64,000 bases of DNA from Methylobacterium oxalidis (GCF_007992195.1 NZ_BJZU01000043.1:1-64000); one strand, 5' to 3'. Shown: positions 1-8,140, counted from the stretch's first letter. A program made the numbers and translations. Notes: generated from the letters alone by a model not told the origin.

Positions 1-3
1 CCA

Positions 4-38
4 TCGTCCCGGATCCCGCCTCGCGGGTCCCGGGACGA
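4..38. terminator. Hairpin beyond the hydrolase stop codon
   Basis: Positions 4-19 pair with 23-38 around a 3-nt loop, with two internal mismatches. The hairpin lies 17 bases past the stop of the leftward hydrolase gene. No T tract follows on the minus strand, so it may be a weak terminator or only an RNA 3'-end stabiliser. Confidence 0.35.
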
Positions 39-54
39 CGTTGCGGGCCCCGCC

Positions 55-720
55 TCAGGCCCGCCGGGCCTCCAGCCATGCCCGCGCCAGGGTGAGGTCG
101 GCCTGGCCGAGGCCGTGGCCGGTGGGCAGGGTGCGGTGCTCGACCCGGGCGCCCGCCCGCTCCAGCATCGCCGCGAGGGCCTGCGCGTTCTCGGCCGGCA
201 CGATCGGGTCGAAGGCGCCCGACAGAATCAGCACCGGGCGCCCCCCGAGATTCGCCGCGGGCGGGTGCGCGAGCGGCACCATCGGGCGGATCAGCACGGC
301 GCCCGCGAGCGCCTCCGGGTGCAGCATCAGCGCTGCCGCGGCGATGTTCGCCCCGTTCGAGAAGCCGAGCGCCACCGGGGCGGACAGCCCGTAGGCCGCC
401 CGCGCCCCGGCGACGAAGCCCGCGAGTTCGCCCGCCCGACGGACGACGTCGGCCTCGTCGAACACACCCTCGGCGAGGCGCCGGAAGAAGCGGGGCATCC
501 CGTTCTCAAGCACCTTTCCGCGTGGCGAGAGCAGGGCCGCGCCGGGCGCCGCCGCCCGCCCCAGCGGCAGCAGGTCGGCCTCGTCGCCGCCCGTGCCGTG
601 CAGGAGCAGGAGCGGCGGCCGGGCGGGGTCGCTGCCCGCCTCGAAGCGGTGGACGAAGCCGAGGCGCTCGGCTGCGGCGTTCGTCGTCACGACATCCTCC
701 ATCATGGCAGCCTCCTTCAT
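55..720 (-). CDS. Alpha/beta hydrolase, carboxylesterase/phospholipase type
   Basis: A 221-residue single-domain alpha/beta hydrolase of the small YpfH/carboxylesterase type. An HGTGG oxyanion-type segment sits near residues 41-45. The nucleophile elbow GFSNG (Ser121) is followed by Asp171 in GAFDPIVP and His202 in PTGHGL, giving a complete catalytic triad. There is no signal peptide, so it should be cytosolic. The substrate cannot be read from sequence, but members cleave short esters or lysophospholipids. The gene runs in the same direction as the ring-cleaving dioxygenase 26 bases upstream and is probably co-transcribed with it. Two in-frame starts each have their own AAGGAGG site: 720 (chosen) and 705. 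Confidence 0.85.
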   Translation of the reverse strand: MKEAAMMEDVVTTNAAAERLGFVHRFEAGSDPARPPLLLLHGTGGDEADLLPLGRAAAPGAALLSPRGKVLENGMPRFFRRLAEGVFDEADVVRRAGELAGFVAGARAAYGLSAPVALGFSNGANIAAAALMLHPEALAGAVLIRPMVPLAHPPAANLGGRPVLILSGAFDPIVPAENAQALAAMLERAGARVEHRTLPTGHGLGQADLTLARAWLEARRA

Positions 721-746
721 GGCTAGCCTCCTTCGGCTCCCGGCGC

Positions 747-1676
747 TCAGGCGACCTTCGGCAGGACGCCCTCGATCTCGGCCCGGTGCGGCTCCAGGAA
801 GCCCGGCAGCTTGAGGGCCTGCCCCAGCGCCTCGACCGGCTCGTCGACCGCGAAGCCGGGCGCGTCGGTGGCGATCTCGAACAGGACCCCGCCGGGCTCG
901 CGGAAGTAGACCGAGCGGAAGTAGTTGCGGTCGCGCTGCTCGGTGGCGACGAGGCCGTGACGCTCGCGCAGGCCCGCCGCCATCGCCGCCTGCTCCGCGT
1001 CGTCCGCGGCCCGGAAGGCGATGTGGTGGACGCTGCCCGCCCCCGGCCGCCCGGGCAGGAAGCCGCCCACCGCGCGCAAAGTCACGTGGGCGCCGAGCCC
1101 GGCGCTGCCGCTGAAGCGGGTGGCGGAGCCCTCGCGGGCCCCCTCGGCGAGGCCGAGCACGTCCGTGAGGATTGCCGCGGTGGGGCCCGCCTCGGCGAGC
1201 AGCAGCGTCACACCGTGCAGGCCGCGGATGGCGTGCTCGGGCGGCACGTCGCCGCCGCTGCGAGCCGGCGCCGCGCCCGCATCCGCGACGCCGACGAGGG
1301 CCAGCATCATCCCGTCCGGGTCGCGGAAGCGTAGGGTCGGCTCGCCGAACACCTGCACCAGCGCCTCGTGGCGCACGCCCTCAGCGACGAGGCGGTGGGT
1401 CCACCAGCCAATCGAGGCGCGCGGCACCGCGAAGGCGGTCTCCTGCGTCTCGCCGATCCCGGCCCGGCCGGGCGCCGCGTGCGCGACGGGGAAGAAGGTC
1501 AGGATCGTGCCGGGGCGGCCGGTCTCGTCGCCGTAGTAGAGGTGGTAGGTGCCCGGATCGTCGAAGTTGACGGTCTTCTTCACGAGCCGCAGGCCGAGCG
1601 CGCGGGTGTAGAAGTCGAGGTTGCGGGCGGCGGGGCCGGAGAAGGCCGTGACGTGGTGGAGGCCGGTCTGGGACAT
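747..1676 (-). CDS. Ring-cleaving dioxygenase, VOC/glyoxalase superfamily
   Basis: 309 residues made of two vicinal-oxygen-chelate halves (about 5-128 and 151-272), the usual length of the MhqO/PcpA-like ring-cleaving dioxygenases. The expected 2-His-1-Glu metal ligands are visible: His8 in LHHVT, His218 in VHHIAF and Glu267 in PGGVLFEIA. The family opens hydroquinone or catechol rings with Fe(II) and O2. The start at 1676 follows a CAGGAG site; the open frame runs much further upstream, but that part looks like non-coding translation. The gene is divergent from a LysR regulator 124 bases away, the classic arrangement for a quinone or aromatic-responsive operon, and a hydrolase follows downstream. 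Confidence 0.88.
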   Translation of the reverse strand: MSQTGLHHVTAFSGPAARNLDFYTRALGLRLVKKTVNFDDPGTYHLYYGDETGRPGTILTFFPVAHAAPGRAGIGETQETAFAVPRASIGWWTHRLVAEGVRHEALVQVFGEPTLRFRDPDGMMLALVGVADAGAAPARSGGDVPPEHAIRGLHGVTLLLAEAGPTAAILTDVLGLAEGAREGSATRFSGSAGLGAHVTLRAVGGFLPGRPGAGSVHHIAFRAADDAEQAAMAAGLRERHGLVATEQRDRNYFRSVYFREPGGVLFEIATDAPGFAVDEPVEALGQALKLPGFLEPHRAEIEGVLPKVA

Positions 1677-1800
1677 GGTGCGTCTCCTGTGAGGCGGCCG
1701 GCCGCGGGGCCGGGCTGCGTTCGTCGATGGGGCGAATGTGCCCCTTGCCCTCACCCGCGAAAATGGAAAGAACAGAAAACCATCGTTTCCGGATACCGAG

Positions 1801-2721
1801 ATGAAGCTCCCCGACTTCGAGGCCTGGGCCGTGTTCGCGAAGGTGGTCGAGAGCGGCTCCTTCGGGCGCGCCGCCTCCGATCTCGGCGTCTCGGCCGGCA
1901 CCGTCTCGAAGGCGGTGGCGCGGCTCGAGGCGCGGATCGGCGCGCGCCTGTTCCACCGCACCTCGCGCCGCCTCAGCCTCACGGAGGCCGGCCGCTCGGC
2001 GCGCGACGGAGCGGCGCGGATCCTGGCGGAGGGCGAGACGGCCGAGGCGGCGGCGCGCGAGGCGGCCTCCGAGCCGCAGGGGCTGGTGCGGCTCGCCGCG
2101 CCGATGTCCTTCGGGGTGGCCCACGTCGCCCCCCTGCTGCCCGACTTCCTCGCGGCCCATCCGCGGATCGCGGTCGACCTGCACCTGAGCGACGCCCTCG
2201 TCGACCTCGTCGGCGGCGGGTTCGACCTCGGCCTGCGCATCGCCGCGCTCGCCGATTCCTCGCTGAGGGCGCGGCGCCTGTGCGGGATCCGGCGCTCGCT
2301 GGTCGGCGCCCCGGCCTATCTCGACCGGCGCGGGCGCCCCGGGCATCCGGACGACCTCGCCGCCCATGCCTGCCTCGGCTACGCCTACCTGCCGACGCCC
2401 GACCGCTGGCACTTCCTGGGGCCGGACGGCGCGGAGGCGACGATCGTCCCGGCCGGGCCGCTCCGGGCGAACAACGCCGACGCCCTCGGGCCCGCGCTGC
2501 GGGCCGGGCTCGGCCTCGCCGTGCAGCCCGACTTCATGATCTGGGAGGATCTGCGCGCGGCCCGGCTGGAGCGGGTCCTGCCCGGCTGGTCGCCGCCGCC
2601 GATCGCGCTCCACCTCGTGACGCCGCCGGGCGACCCGCGGCCCGCCCGCGTCACGGCGCTGATCGCCTACCTCGCCCGCGCCCTCTCGGCCGCGCCCTGG
2701 GCGGAGGACGCGGCGGCCTGA
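1801..2721 (+). CDS. LysR-family transcriptional regulator
   Basis: 306 residues. The N-terminal winged helix-turn-helix (about 2-60) carries the LysR pattern FAKVVESGSFGRAA...SAGTVSKAVARLE...LFHRTSRRLSLTEAG. The periplasmic-binding-like effector domain follows (about 90-295). I prefer the start at 1801, giving MKLPDF, because the HTH begins there in relatives; an upstream in-frame start at 1738 adds 21 unconvincing residues. It is divergent from the dioxygenase/hydrolase pair and so probably regulates that operon and itself from the 1677-1800 intergenic region. The inducer is unknown. Confidence 0.9.
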   Translation: MKLPDFEAWAVFAKVVESGSFGRAASDLGVSAGTVSKAVARLEARIGARLFHRTSRRLSLTEAGRSARDGAARILAEGETAEAAAREAASEPQGLVRLAAPMSFGVAHVAPLLPDFLAAHPRIAVDLHLSDALVDLVGGGFDLGLRIAALADSSLRARRLCGIRRSLVGAPAYLDRRGRPGHPDDLAAHACLGYAYLPTPDRWHFLGPDGAEATIVPAGPLRANNADALGPALRAGLGLAVQPDFMIWEDLRAARLERVLPGWSPPPIALHLVTPPGDPRPARVTALIAYLARALSAAPWAEDAAA

Positions 2722-2825
2722 GCGCGGCGGCCTGAGCGCGGTCCCTGGCGCCGGGCTTGCTAGCGCGATCCGGGATCCCGATGATCCGCACCCGAACGAA
2801 GCCCCTCGGAGTTGAACGCGACCCG

Positions 2826-3560
2826 ATGCGACCGAAACGCCTGCTCGCCCGCCTCGCCTGGCCTCTCGCCCTCGCCCTCGCCGCGGGCAGCGCCGAGGCC
2901 CACGACCTCTGGTTGACGCCGACGCCCGGCGGCGTCGCGGTCCATCTCGGCCACGCCCACGAGCCCGCGCTCCCGAGCGCCGACAAGCTCGTCGGGCTCT
3001 CCGCGCTGACGGGCGGCGGCGCGACGGCGCTCAGCGCGCGCGCCGACGGCCCGGTCCTGTCCGCCGCCCTGCCGGAGGGGGCCCGCGGGGCGCTGGTCTT
3101 CGCCGCCTACGACAACGGCTTCTGGGTTCGGCTGCGCGAGGGCGGCGAGCGCAACGCCGACCGGCGCGCCGTGCCGGACGCGCGGCGCAGCCTCTGGTCG
3201 ATGAAGTTCGCCAAGGCGGTGCTCGGGCCCGACGCGCCCTGGGAGCGCGTGCTCGGCCAGACCCTCGAGATCGTGCCGCTGGAGGCGCCGGGCGCGGCCG
3301 CGGGCGCCATCCGCGTGCGGGTGCTGTTCGAGGGCCGGCCGCTGGCGGGCGCCGGGATCGCCGCCGCGAGCGGCGAGGCGCCGGAGGTCCGCGTCGCCAC
3401 CGACGCGGCGGGCGAGGCGCGCGTGCCGCTGGCGCAGGGCGGCCAGCAGGTGCTCGCCGTGGCGCACCGGGTGACGCCCTCGCGCACGCCGGCGCTCGCC
3501 GATGCCGACGCCTACGGCGCCACGCTCGCCTTCACCCGGGCCGAGCCCCGCACGAACTGA
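2826..3560 (+). CDS. Secreted DUF4198-type protein
   Basis: 244 residues with a Sec signal peptide (basic RPKR, hydrophobic WPLALALAAG, cleavage near AEA-HD). The mature start HDLWLTPTPGG is characteristic of DUF4198 proteins, periplasmic proteins often found beside metal-uptake systems and proposed to help nickel or cobalt acquisition. A C-terminal Ig-like half (about 165-235) contains the GRPLAGA...ATDAAGEARVPL pattern. An alternative in-frame ATG at 2781 adds 15 residues. No transporter lies next to it, so the metal is not indicated. A urease (nickel enzyme) remnant lies within 2 kb, which may be coincidence. Confidence 0.7.
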   Translation: MRPKRLLARLAWPLALALAAGSAEAHDLWLTPTPGGVAVHLGHAHEPALPSADKLVGLSALTGGGATALSARADGPVLSAALPEGARGALVFAAYDNGFWVRLREGGERNADRRAVPDARRSLWSMKFAKAVLGPDAPWERVLGQTLEIVPLEAPGAAAGAIRVRVLFEGRPLAGAGIAAASGEAPEVRVATDAAGEARVPLAQGGQQVLAVAHRVTPSRTPALADADAYGATLAFTRAEPRTN

Positions 3561-3638
3561 CGGGCGCGCCCTCAGGCCCCGGGCCCGCGCTTGCGGGCCG
3601 CGGGTATGACGGCCTCGGACATGGCCTCAGGCATGACT

Positions 3639-4397
3639 TCAGACATGGCCGATGCGCAGGCTCAGGGGCCAGCGGATCTCGCAGCGCCGCTCGGGCTCGC
3701 CCCAGGCCGCGCGGAGCTCCCTGCCGAAGCGGTCCAGGGGCTCGCGGCCGAGCGAGCTCTCGGCGTTGCGCACCGCCGACCAGGTGCCGACGTAGCCGAG
3801 GAGTTCCGGCAGCGACCAGTCCCGCGTCATCGCGAGCGCGGGCGGGGAGACTTCCGCGAACGGGAAGGGCAGCGAGCGGTAGCCCGTCTCGACGTGGCGC
3901 CGCTCGGGCGGCCAGTACGGCCCGATCACGTCGCGGTAGAAGTGCCGGAGGACGCGGCCGGCCTCCCCGTCGGCCTCGATGACGCCGTAGGTGACGAGCG
4001 CCAGCGCACCGCCCGGCACGAGGACGCGGCGGACCTCCGCGTAGAAGGCGTCGAGATCGAACCAGTGCGCCGCCTGCGCGGCCGTGATCAGGTCGGCGCC
4101 GCGATCGGGCACCGGCAGCGCCTCGGCCGGGGCGCAGGCGTAGCGGATTCCGGCGCGGGCCGGCGCGTTGGCGATCTGGTCCGCGCTCGGATCGAGGCCG
4201 ACGACCGCCCGGAACACGCAGGCGAGCTGCGCGGTCAGCTGGCCGCTGCCGCAGCCGACATCCACGGCCAGCGCGTCCGAGGGCGCGAAGCGGGCCAGGC
4301 TCGGGGCGAGCGCCGGCGGGTATTCCGGCCGGAAGCGGGCGTAGGACGCCCCGCCCCGGTCGAACCAGTTCCTCGGGCTTCCCGCCTCATCCGTCAT
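3639..4397 (-). CDS. Class I SAM-dependent methyltransferase
   Basis: 252 residues. Motif I VDVGCGSGQL is at about 45-54, followed by an acidic strand end GLDPSAD and the post-I pattern typical of Methyltransf_11/25 proteins. The N-terminal FDRGGASYARFRPEYPPAL is common in this group of uncharacterised cytosolic methyltransferases. The start at 4397 has a GGAGGGAG ribosome site. The acceptor substrate cannot be inferred. It lies 19 bases downstream of the urease remnant and is probably unrelated to it. Confidence 0.85.
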   Translation of the reverse strand: MTDEAGSPRNWFDRGGASYARFRPEYPPALAPSLARFAPSDALAVDVGCGSGQLTAQLACVFRAVVGLDPSADQIANAPARAGIRYACAPAEALPVPDRGADLITAAQAAHWFDLDAFYAEVRRVLVPGGALALVTYGVIEADGEAGRVLRHFYRDVIGPYWPPERRHVETGYRSLPFPFAEVSPPALAMTRDWSLPELLGYVGTWSAVRNAESSLGREPLDRFGRELRAAWGEPERRCEIRWPLSLRIGHV

Positions 4398-4415
4398 CGA
4401 TCCGCTCCCTCCCGC

Positions 4416-4782
4416 TCAGCCGAGGCCGCCCGCCTCCACCACGAACCGGGCGACCGCGTCGGCCCCGTGCCCCTCGCACAGCGAGGCGAACACGGAGGGG
4501 CGGGCCCCGCGCATCCGCCGCGTGTCGGCCTCCATCGCCGAGAGGTCCGCGCCGACGCGGGGCGCGAGGTCCGTCTCGTTGACGACGAGGAGGTCCGATC
4601 GGGTGATGCCGGGGCCGCCCCGGCGGGGGATCTTCTCGCCGCCCGCCACGTCGATCACGGAGAGGGTGAGGTCGGCGAGCTCGGGCGAGAACGTCGCGGC
4701 GAGGTCGTCGCCCCCGGATTCGATCGGCACGACGTCGAGCCGCGAGGTTGATCGAGGCCTCCTCGCGGATCGCCGTGTGCGG
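4416..4782 (-). pseudogene. ureG: ureG remnant (urease accessory GTPase)
   Basis: Positions 4416-4730 encode the C-terminal ~104 residues of UreG almost unchanged: [16 protein letters not shown], then [17 protein letters not shown], then [10 protein letters not shown]. Just upstream (4738-4782), in a different frame, is the UreG motif [15 protein letters not shown], which normally precedes the IESGGD segment. About ten residues between the two are missing and the frames no longer match. The N-terminal P-loop half of UreG is absent. This is therefore a deleted, frameshifted remnant that cannot make a working nickel chaperone. The GTG at 4730 could in principle start a short peptide, but it has no clear ribosome site. 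Confidence 0.85.
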
Positions 4783-4783
4783 G

Positions 4784-4904
4784 CATCACCTCGGTGTCCG
4801 GCCCCGCGACGATGTCGACATCGGCCTGAATGTCCGGGTTGCCGGCCTTGCCGAGCCGGGCGATGCGCCCGCGCTCATGCCGGGCCCGGCGGCCTCGCCC
4901 GCGC
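4784..4904 (-). pseudogene. ureC: ureC remnant (urease alpha subunit fragment)
   Basis: On the minus strand this stretch reads [20 protein letters not shown] followed by VAGPDTEVM, a segment from the N-terminal part of urease alpha subunit (UreC: DGRIAxIGKAGNPD...GPGTEVI). It stops abruptly and runs straight into the [10 protein letters not shown] motif of UreG. A deletion has therefore removed most of ureC, any genes between, and the front of ureG. No start codon or ribosome site belongs to it. The next gene upstream, a small secreted protein, ends at 4905, immediately at the edge of the fragment. Confidence 0.8.
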
Positions 4905-5147
4905 TCAGCGGCACATGCGCCGGTAGCGGCTGCAATTGCCCCGCCCCTCCTCGCCGTAGATGTCCTTGTTCTCGCAGCGGTCGCGAAGATCGCGGCACAT
5001 GCGGCGGTAGCGGCGCTCGTCCCGGTAGCCGCGCCCGTCGTCGACATCCACGCCGCCGGGGCCGATGCGGATCCCCTGCGCGTGGCCCGGCGCGCCCGGG
5101 ACCAGCAGCGCCCCGACGAGGGCAGCGGCGACCATATAATGACGCAT
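4905..5147 (-). CDS. Small secreted cysteine-containing protein
   Basis: 80 residues. A signal peptide (VAAALVGALLVPGAPGHAQG) is followed by a short charged mature part. That part carries a repeated YRRMCRD/YRRMCR motif and four cysteines (MCRDLRDRCENKD, GNCSRYRRMCR), which suggests two disulphides in the periplasm. The start at 5147 has a GGGAGG site. The stop abuts the ureC remnant. Function unknown; similar short secreted proteins are common in rhizobia and methylobacteria. Confidence 0.7.
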   Translation of the reverse strand: MRHYMVAAALVGALLVPGAPGHAQGIRIGPGGVDVDDGRGYRDERRYRRMCRDLRDRCENKDIYGEEGRGNCSRYRRMCR

Positions 5148-5766
5148 GTCATCCTCCCGAAGCGTCCGGCGATGCCGGATCAGGGGTGAGAAACGCGCGA
5201 CGCGCGCAAAGCGTTCGGCGCACGCGCCGGAGGCTGCCCCGATCGGGCGCGGAGGTCCGGCAGGCGACGGTCGCAGCCGCTTCGCGCCGCCCCAGCGCAC
5301 CACCCAAGCACACCACCCAAGCACACCACCCAAGCACACCACCCCTGCGTGGGCCGCCGCCCCGACGGCCTCGCGCGCCGCAGGCGCCCTCAGCTCCGGC
5401 GAGATCACGCCGGACTTCGCGCAGTCTTGTGCGCGCCCTCCCCCGATCGAACGCGTGTCGATCTCCTGACGAGGCCGGGCCACCGCATGTCAGACTGCCA
5501 TGCTTAAGCCAGTCGTGATGGAAGATCATTATCCTATCACGATCTGTTGCAATCGATGAATGTGCGATTGCTACGCTTAAATCAGTATTATTGACAGGTT
5601 CGTCGCGAAAGTAGCACCTTGCCGCCGGGACGAGGCGCCACTTGTGCACTTCTTGTGCAGGGCGGCAGACAATGCTTCGCCGCAGACAGCAATCCTGCGC
5701 CCGTCCCACTCAGCCAACTTGCGTGTCGACATAAACTTTCAACCGCTTCAACGGAGGAAAGACACC
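5148..5766. other. Long intergenic region with repeat and AT-rich promoter zone
   Basis: No convincing gene in 619 bases. The left part is GC-rich and holds a 13-bp tandem repeat. From about 5490 the composition becomes AT-rich, which suits the promoter and leader of the rightward RTX gene. A TTAA-N7-TTAT near-match to a CtrA box is at 5577-5591, overlapping a TTGACA hexamer at 5591-5596. A short inverted repeat (GCAATCG/CGATTGC) lies at 5549-5571. The long open frames here have no family features and look spurious. Confidence 0.6.
5298..5344. repeat. 13-bp tandem repeat, about 3.6 copies
   Basis: The unit CACCACCCAAGCA occurs at 5298-5310, 5311-5323 and 5324-5336, with a partial fourth copy to 5344. 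The copies are perfect. It lies upstream of the small secreted protein and the RTX gene, outside any likely coding sequence, and could vary in copy number by slippage. Confidence 0.9.
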
Positions 5767-6789
5767 ATGGCTCTCTTCATCGACAAGGCGGAAGCGTCTC
5801 CCGAAGCCTTCGCGGCCGTCCTCGAAGCTCTCAGGGAGGGCGAAGTCCTGAAAAGCAAGCCCGGACTCTACAAGGTCGAGTTCGGAGACACGGTGATCAC
5901 GCTGCGGGGTTCGGGTTTCGAGTATGACAAGAACGACCATCTGATCGACGGCACGCTGAACGCGTACCGCGTCACGGAGAACGACCGCGTTCAGTTCACG
6001 GCGCGCGGCCTCGACAACGACATCTCCGATCTTCTTGACCAGAGGAGCCCGTTCGAAGTCCTGCGCATGCTGTCCGAAGGCGACGACCGCATCATCGCGA
6101 ACCAGCACAAGGACCACAACGACGTCCTGCGCGGGTTCGCCGGCGACGATTACATCAAGGCCGGCCCGGGAGACGACAACGTCCGCGGCAACAACGGCGA
6201 CGACCGCCTCTATCTGCAGGACGGAAACGACAAGGGTTTCGGCGGGCGCGGCGACGACTACATCGACAGCGGCCGCGGCAACGACGTGCAGACGGGCGGC
6301 ACCGGCAGCGACACCTTCGTGTTCAAGCACGGCTACGGGAAGGACATCATCACCGACTTCCAGCCGGGCAACGCCCCGGTTCAGCCGGTCAGCGTCGACG
6401 AGGAGGCCGCGGCGGGCGGCGACGACGAGCCGGAGAACGGGAACGGGATGGAAGGCGGCGAGACCGGGAACACGCCCCCGCCGAGCGCCGACCGGGACAC
6501 GGTGCTGCTCTCGAAGAAGGACTTCGCGACCCCCGAGGCTGCGTATGCGGCCCTCAAGGAGTTCGGGGGCAACGTGTACCTCCGCATCCCGGACGACCAT
6601 GACGACAACCATCATTTCCGGCGCGGCCGCGACAACGACGACGACGATGACGGGCGCGGCGGGCGCGATGACGACGACGCGCACCACAACGGCGGTTGGC
6701 ACGACTGGCGCGGTAGCCACGATGTACTAATCATAAAGGGCGTGACGATCGCGCAATTGTCGGAAGACAACTTTCAGATCATCGGATGA
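5767..6789 (+). CDS. RTX/hemolysin-type calcium-binding protein
   Basis: 340 residues. After an N-terminal alpha/beta region (about 1-100) come degenerate nonapeptide repeats (about 104-180: GFAGDDYI, GPGDDNV, GNNGDDRL, GGRGDDYI, GTGSDTFVF), the Ca2+-binding beta-roll pattern. They are followed by YGKDIITDFQPG, the usual end-of-roll module. The C-terminal third is unusual: it is rich in Asp, His, Arg and Gly (DDHDDNHHFRRG, DNDDDDDGRGG) and ends in VTIAQLSEDNFQIIG, a common type I secretion-type tail. There is no N-terminal signal peptide, so ABC (type I) export is likely, although no exporter is adjacent. The start at 5767 has a GGAGGAAAG site. It is more likely an adhesin or matrix protein than a toxin. 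Confidence 0.8.
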   Translation: MALFIDKAEASPEAFAAVLEALREGEVLKSKPGLYKVEFGDTVITLRGSGFEYDKNDHLIDGTLNAYRVTENDRVQFTARGLDNDISDLLDQRSPFEVLRMLSEGDDRIIANQHKDHNDVLRGFAGDDYIKAGPGDDNVRGNNGDDRLYLQDGNDKGFGGRGDDYIDSGRGNDVQTGGTGSDTFVFKHGYGKDIITDFQPGNAPVQPVSVDEEAAAGGDDEPENGNGMEGGETGNTPPPSADRDTVLLSKKDFATPEAAYAALKEFGGNVYLRIPDDHDDNHHFRRGRDNDDDDDGRGGRDDDDAHHNGGWHDWRGSHDVLIIKGVTIAQLSEDNFQIIG

Positions 6790-7112
6790 TCTTCCCGCCG
6801 TCCGATCCGGACGGCGGCCTCGTCCTCCCGGCGCATCGTGCGGGCGGCGAGGGCGGAGGACGGGTCGGGCACGCCTTCGGCGCGCCCGCTCGCTCCTGCC
6901 CGACGCACCGCAGGCGCGGCCCGGCGCTCGCCCGTCCCGCCGGCGGTCCTCCCCGTCGCGCACCCGGCAGGCGAGTCCGGGCGCGACAAAACCGCCCCCG
7001 GGTTGTGGCCGAATCGCACTTCCGTTAAAAGAACAAATCAGGAACACATGGGCCACGGCCAGCGTCAACAGGGCGGGCCGCAGATCGCCCGGAAGCCTGT
7101 GGAGAGGTGTGG
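6790..7112. other. Intergenic region after the RTX gene
   Basis: 323 bases with no supported gene. A 10-bp perfect stem with a 3-nt loop sits at 6795-6817, just past the RTX stop. A short AT-richer stretch around 7015-7050 probably carries the promoter of the next rightward gene. Open frames on both strands here lack ribosome sites and family features. Confidence 0.55.
6795..6817 (+). terminator. Stem-loop after the RTX gene
   Basis: CCGCCGTCCG pairs perfectly with CGGACGGCGG around an ATC loop, 6 bases past the stop codon. There is no T run after it. It is probably a transcript 3'-end hairpin or weak terminator. Confidence 0.5.
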
Positions 7113-7373
7113 ATGACCGCTCGGGCCTACCGCTTTCACTGCACGGACGGACACGTCGCCATCATCGACGCGCACGGGGTGCGCGTGCCGTCCGAGGCGC
7201 AGCTCTGGACCTTCGCCGAGCAGGCGGCGCGGCTCGCCATGGAGCGGGTGGGCCGCGGCCTCGACTGGTCGGACTGGATCGTCGACGTGCACGATTCGGG
7301 CGGACGCCGCGTCCTCACCCTCGCCTTCAGGGACGTGCGCGACACCCTGCGCGGCCCGGCCCTGGCAGCCTGA
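7113..7373 (+). CDS. DUF6894-type small protein
   Basis: 86 residues. The layout matches the small DUF6894 family abundant in methylobacteria: an N-terminal aromatic strand (YRFHCTDGH), a central helix (EQAARLAMERVG) and a C-terminal strand block (WIVDVHDSGGRRVLTLAF). Function unknown; cytosolic. ATG 7113 is chosen because GGAGAGG ends 5 bases before it; an in-frame GTG at 7107 is too close to that site. A diverged paralogue lies at 14795-15031 and a truncated one at 61133-61225. Confidence 0.65.
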   Translation: MTARAYRFHCTDGHVAIIDAHGVRVPSEAQLWTFAEQAARLAMERVGRGLDWSDWIVDVHDSGGRRVLTLAFRDVRDTLRGPALAA

Positions 7374-7389
7374 CGGAGACGCAGACGCG

Positions 7390-7689
7390 ATGCGACGCAA
7401 GACCACCTACGCCATCGAGACCACCTACGCCATCGAGCCGGGCCACGGCTCGACGAGCCTCGTGCGCCACGGCGGGACGAAGGCCGCGATCCTGTTCGCG
7501 CCGATGGCGCCGGGCGAGCCCTACCAGCTCTACCCGCACCCCGACACGTACGGCAGCCTCACCTTCGAGGGGCTGCCGGCGCCGCTGCGGCCGGAATTCA
7601 TGGCCTTCCCGGACCTCGACGCGGTGCGCGCCTTCCTGGGCATCCCGCTCGCGGAGCCGGACCATGCCGAGATGGCGCTCGCGGCCTGA
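7390..7689 (+). CDS. Hypothetical protein with a duplicated N-terminal hexapeptide
   Basis: 99 residues, no recognised family. The N-terminus contains TTYAIETTYAIE, produced by a perfect 18-bp direct repeat, so one copy may be a recent duplication. The rest has aromatic and proline-rich segments (GEPYQLYPHPDTYG, LRPEFMAFPDLDAVRAFLGIPL). It starts 16 bases after the DUF6894 gene and is likely its operon partner. No signal peptide or membrane segment. Confidence 0.5.
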   Translation: MRRKTTYAIETTYAIEPGHGSTSLVRHGGTKAAILFAPMAPGEPYQLYPHPDTYGSLTFEGLPAPLRPEFMAFPDLDAVRAFLGIPLAEPDHAEMALAA

Positions 7690-7753
7690 GGGTGGCGCAC
7701 CGGCGAGGGCGCAGCCTCCGCCAGGGCGTCTTCCGCGATCCGGGGTGCGGTGC

Positions 7754-7855
7754 TCAGCCGACGAGGTTCAGGATCTCCCAGGCGGACCAGGCGGTCACGC
7801 CGAGGGAGGACTTGAGGACGACGATCAACATGATCCACGGGGCCTTCTCGCGCAT
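7754..7855 (-). CDS. Possible 33-residue membrane peptide
   Basis: The minus strand encodes MREKAPWIMLIVVLKSSLGV and ends in AWEILNLVG, one hydrophobic segment behind a charged start. A GGAG lies about 11 bases upstream of the ATG, which is loose spacing. Composition looks like a real single-pass micropeptide, but nothing else supports it. Confidence 0.35.
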   Translation of the reverse strand: MREKAPWIMLIVVLKSSLGVTAWSAWEILNLVG

Positions 7856-8069
7856 GGCTGGAGAACTCCGATGAGAGGCGGATCTGCTGCCGACGACGGG
7901 TCGGATCGCTGCTGACAACTTGAGGTACAGGCTGTTGTGTACGCAGCCTGACGCCGCTTGGAAATAACCCCTTCGGATGGCCCCCGGACGATTCCGGGCT
8001 ACGGCCAAGCTGCCCCGGTCCGGAACTCGGCCGAAACGGGCGGCGTTCCCCGGGGGAGCGCGCGGCGCC

Positions 8070-8097
8070 CAGGTACACGGTGTCAGGTACACGGTGT
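8070..8097. repeat. Perfect 14-bp direct repeat
   Basis: CAGGTACACGGTGT occurs twice back to back at 8070-8083 and 8084-8097, about 45 bases upstream of the PRC-barrel start. Two in-phase half-sites of this kind could be an operator, or a simple duplication. Confidence 0.8.
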
Positions 8098-8140
8098 CCG
8101 GCGCGGCGCATCAGGCGCACAGTCCAACCGGAGGATCCTC

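Noticed and set aside
5298..5344. CRISPR-like repeat
   Set aside because: Units are contiguous with no spacers, so a simple tandem repeat.
5767..6789. RTX toxin
   Set aside because: No pore-forming or enzymatic domain and few repeats; called a calcium-binding protein only.
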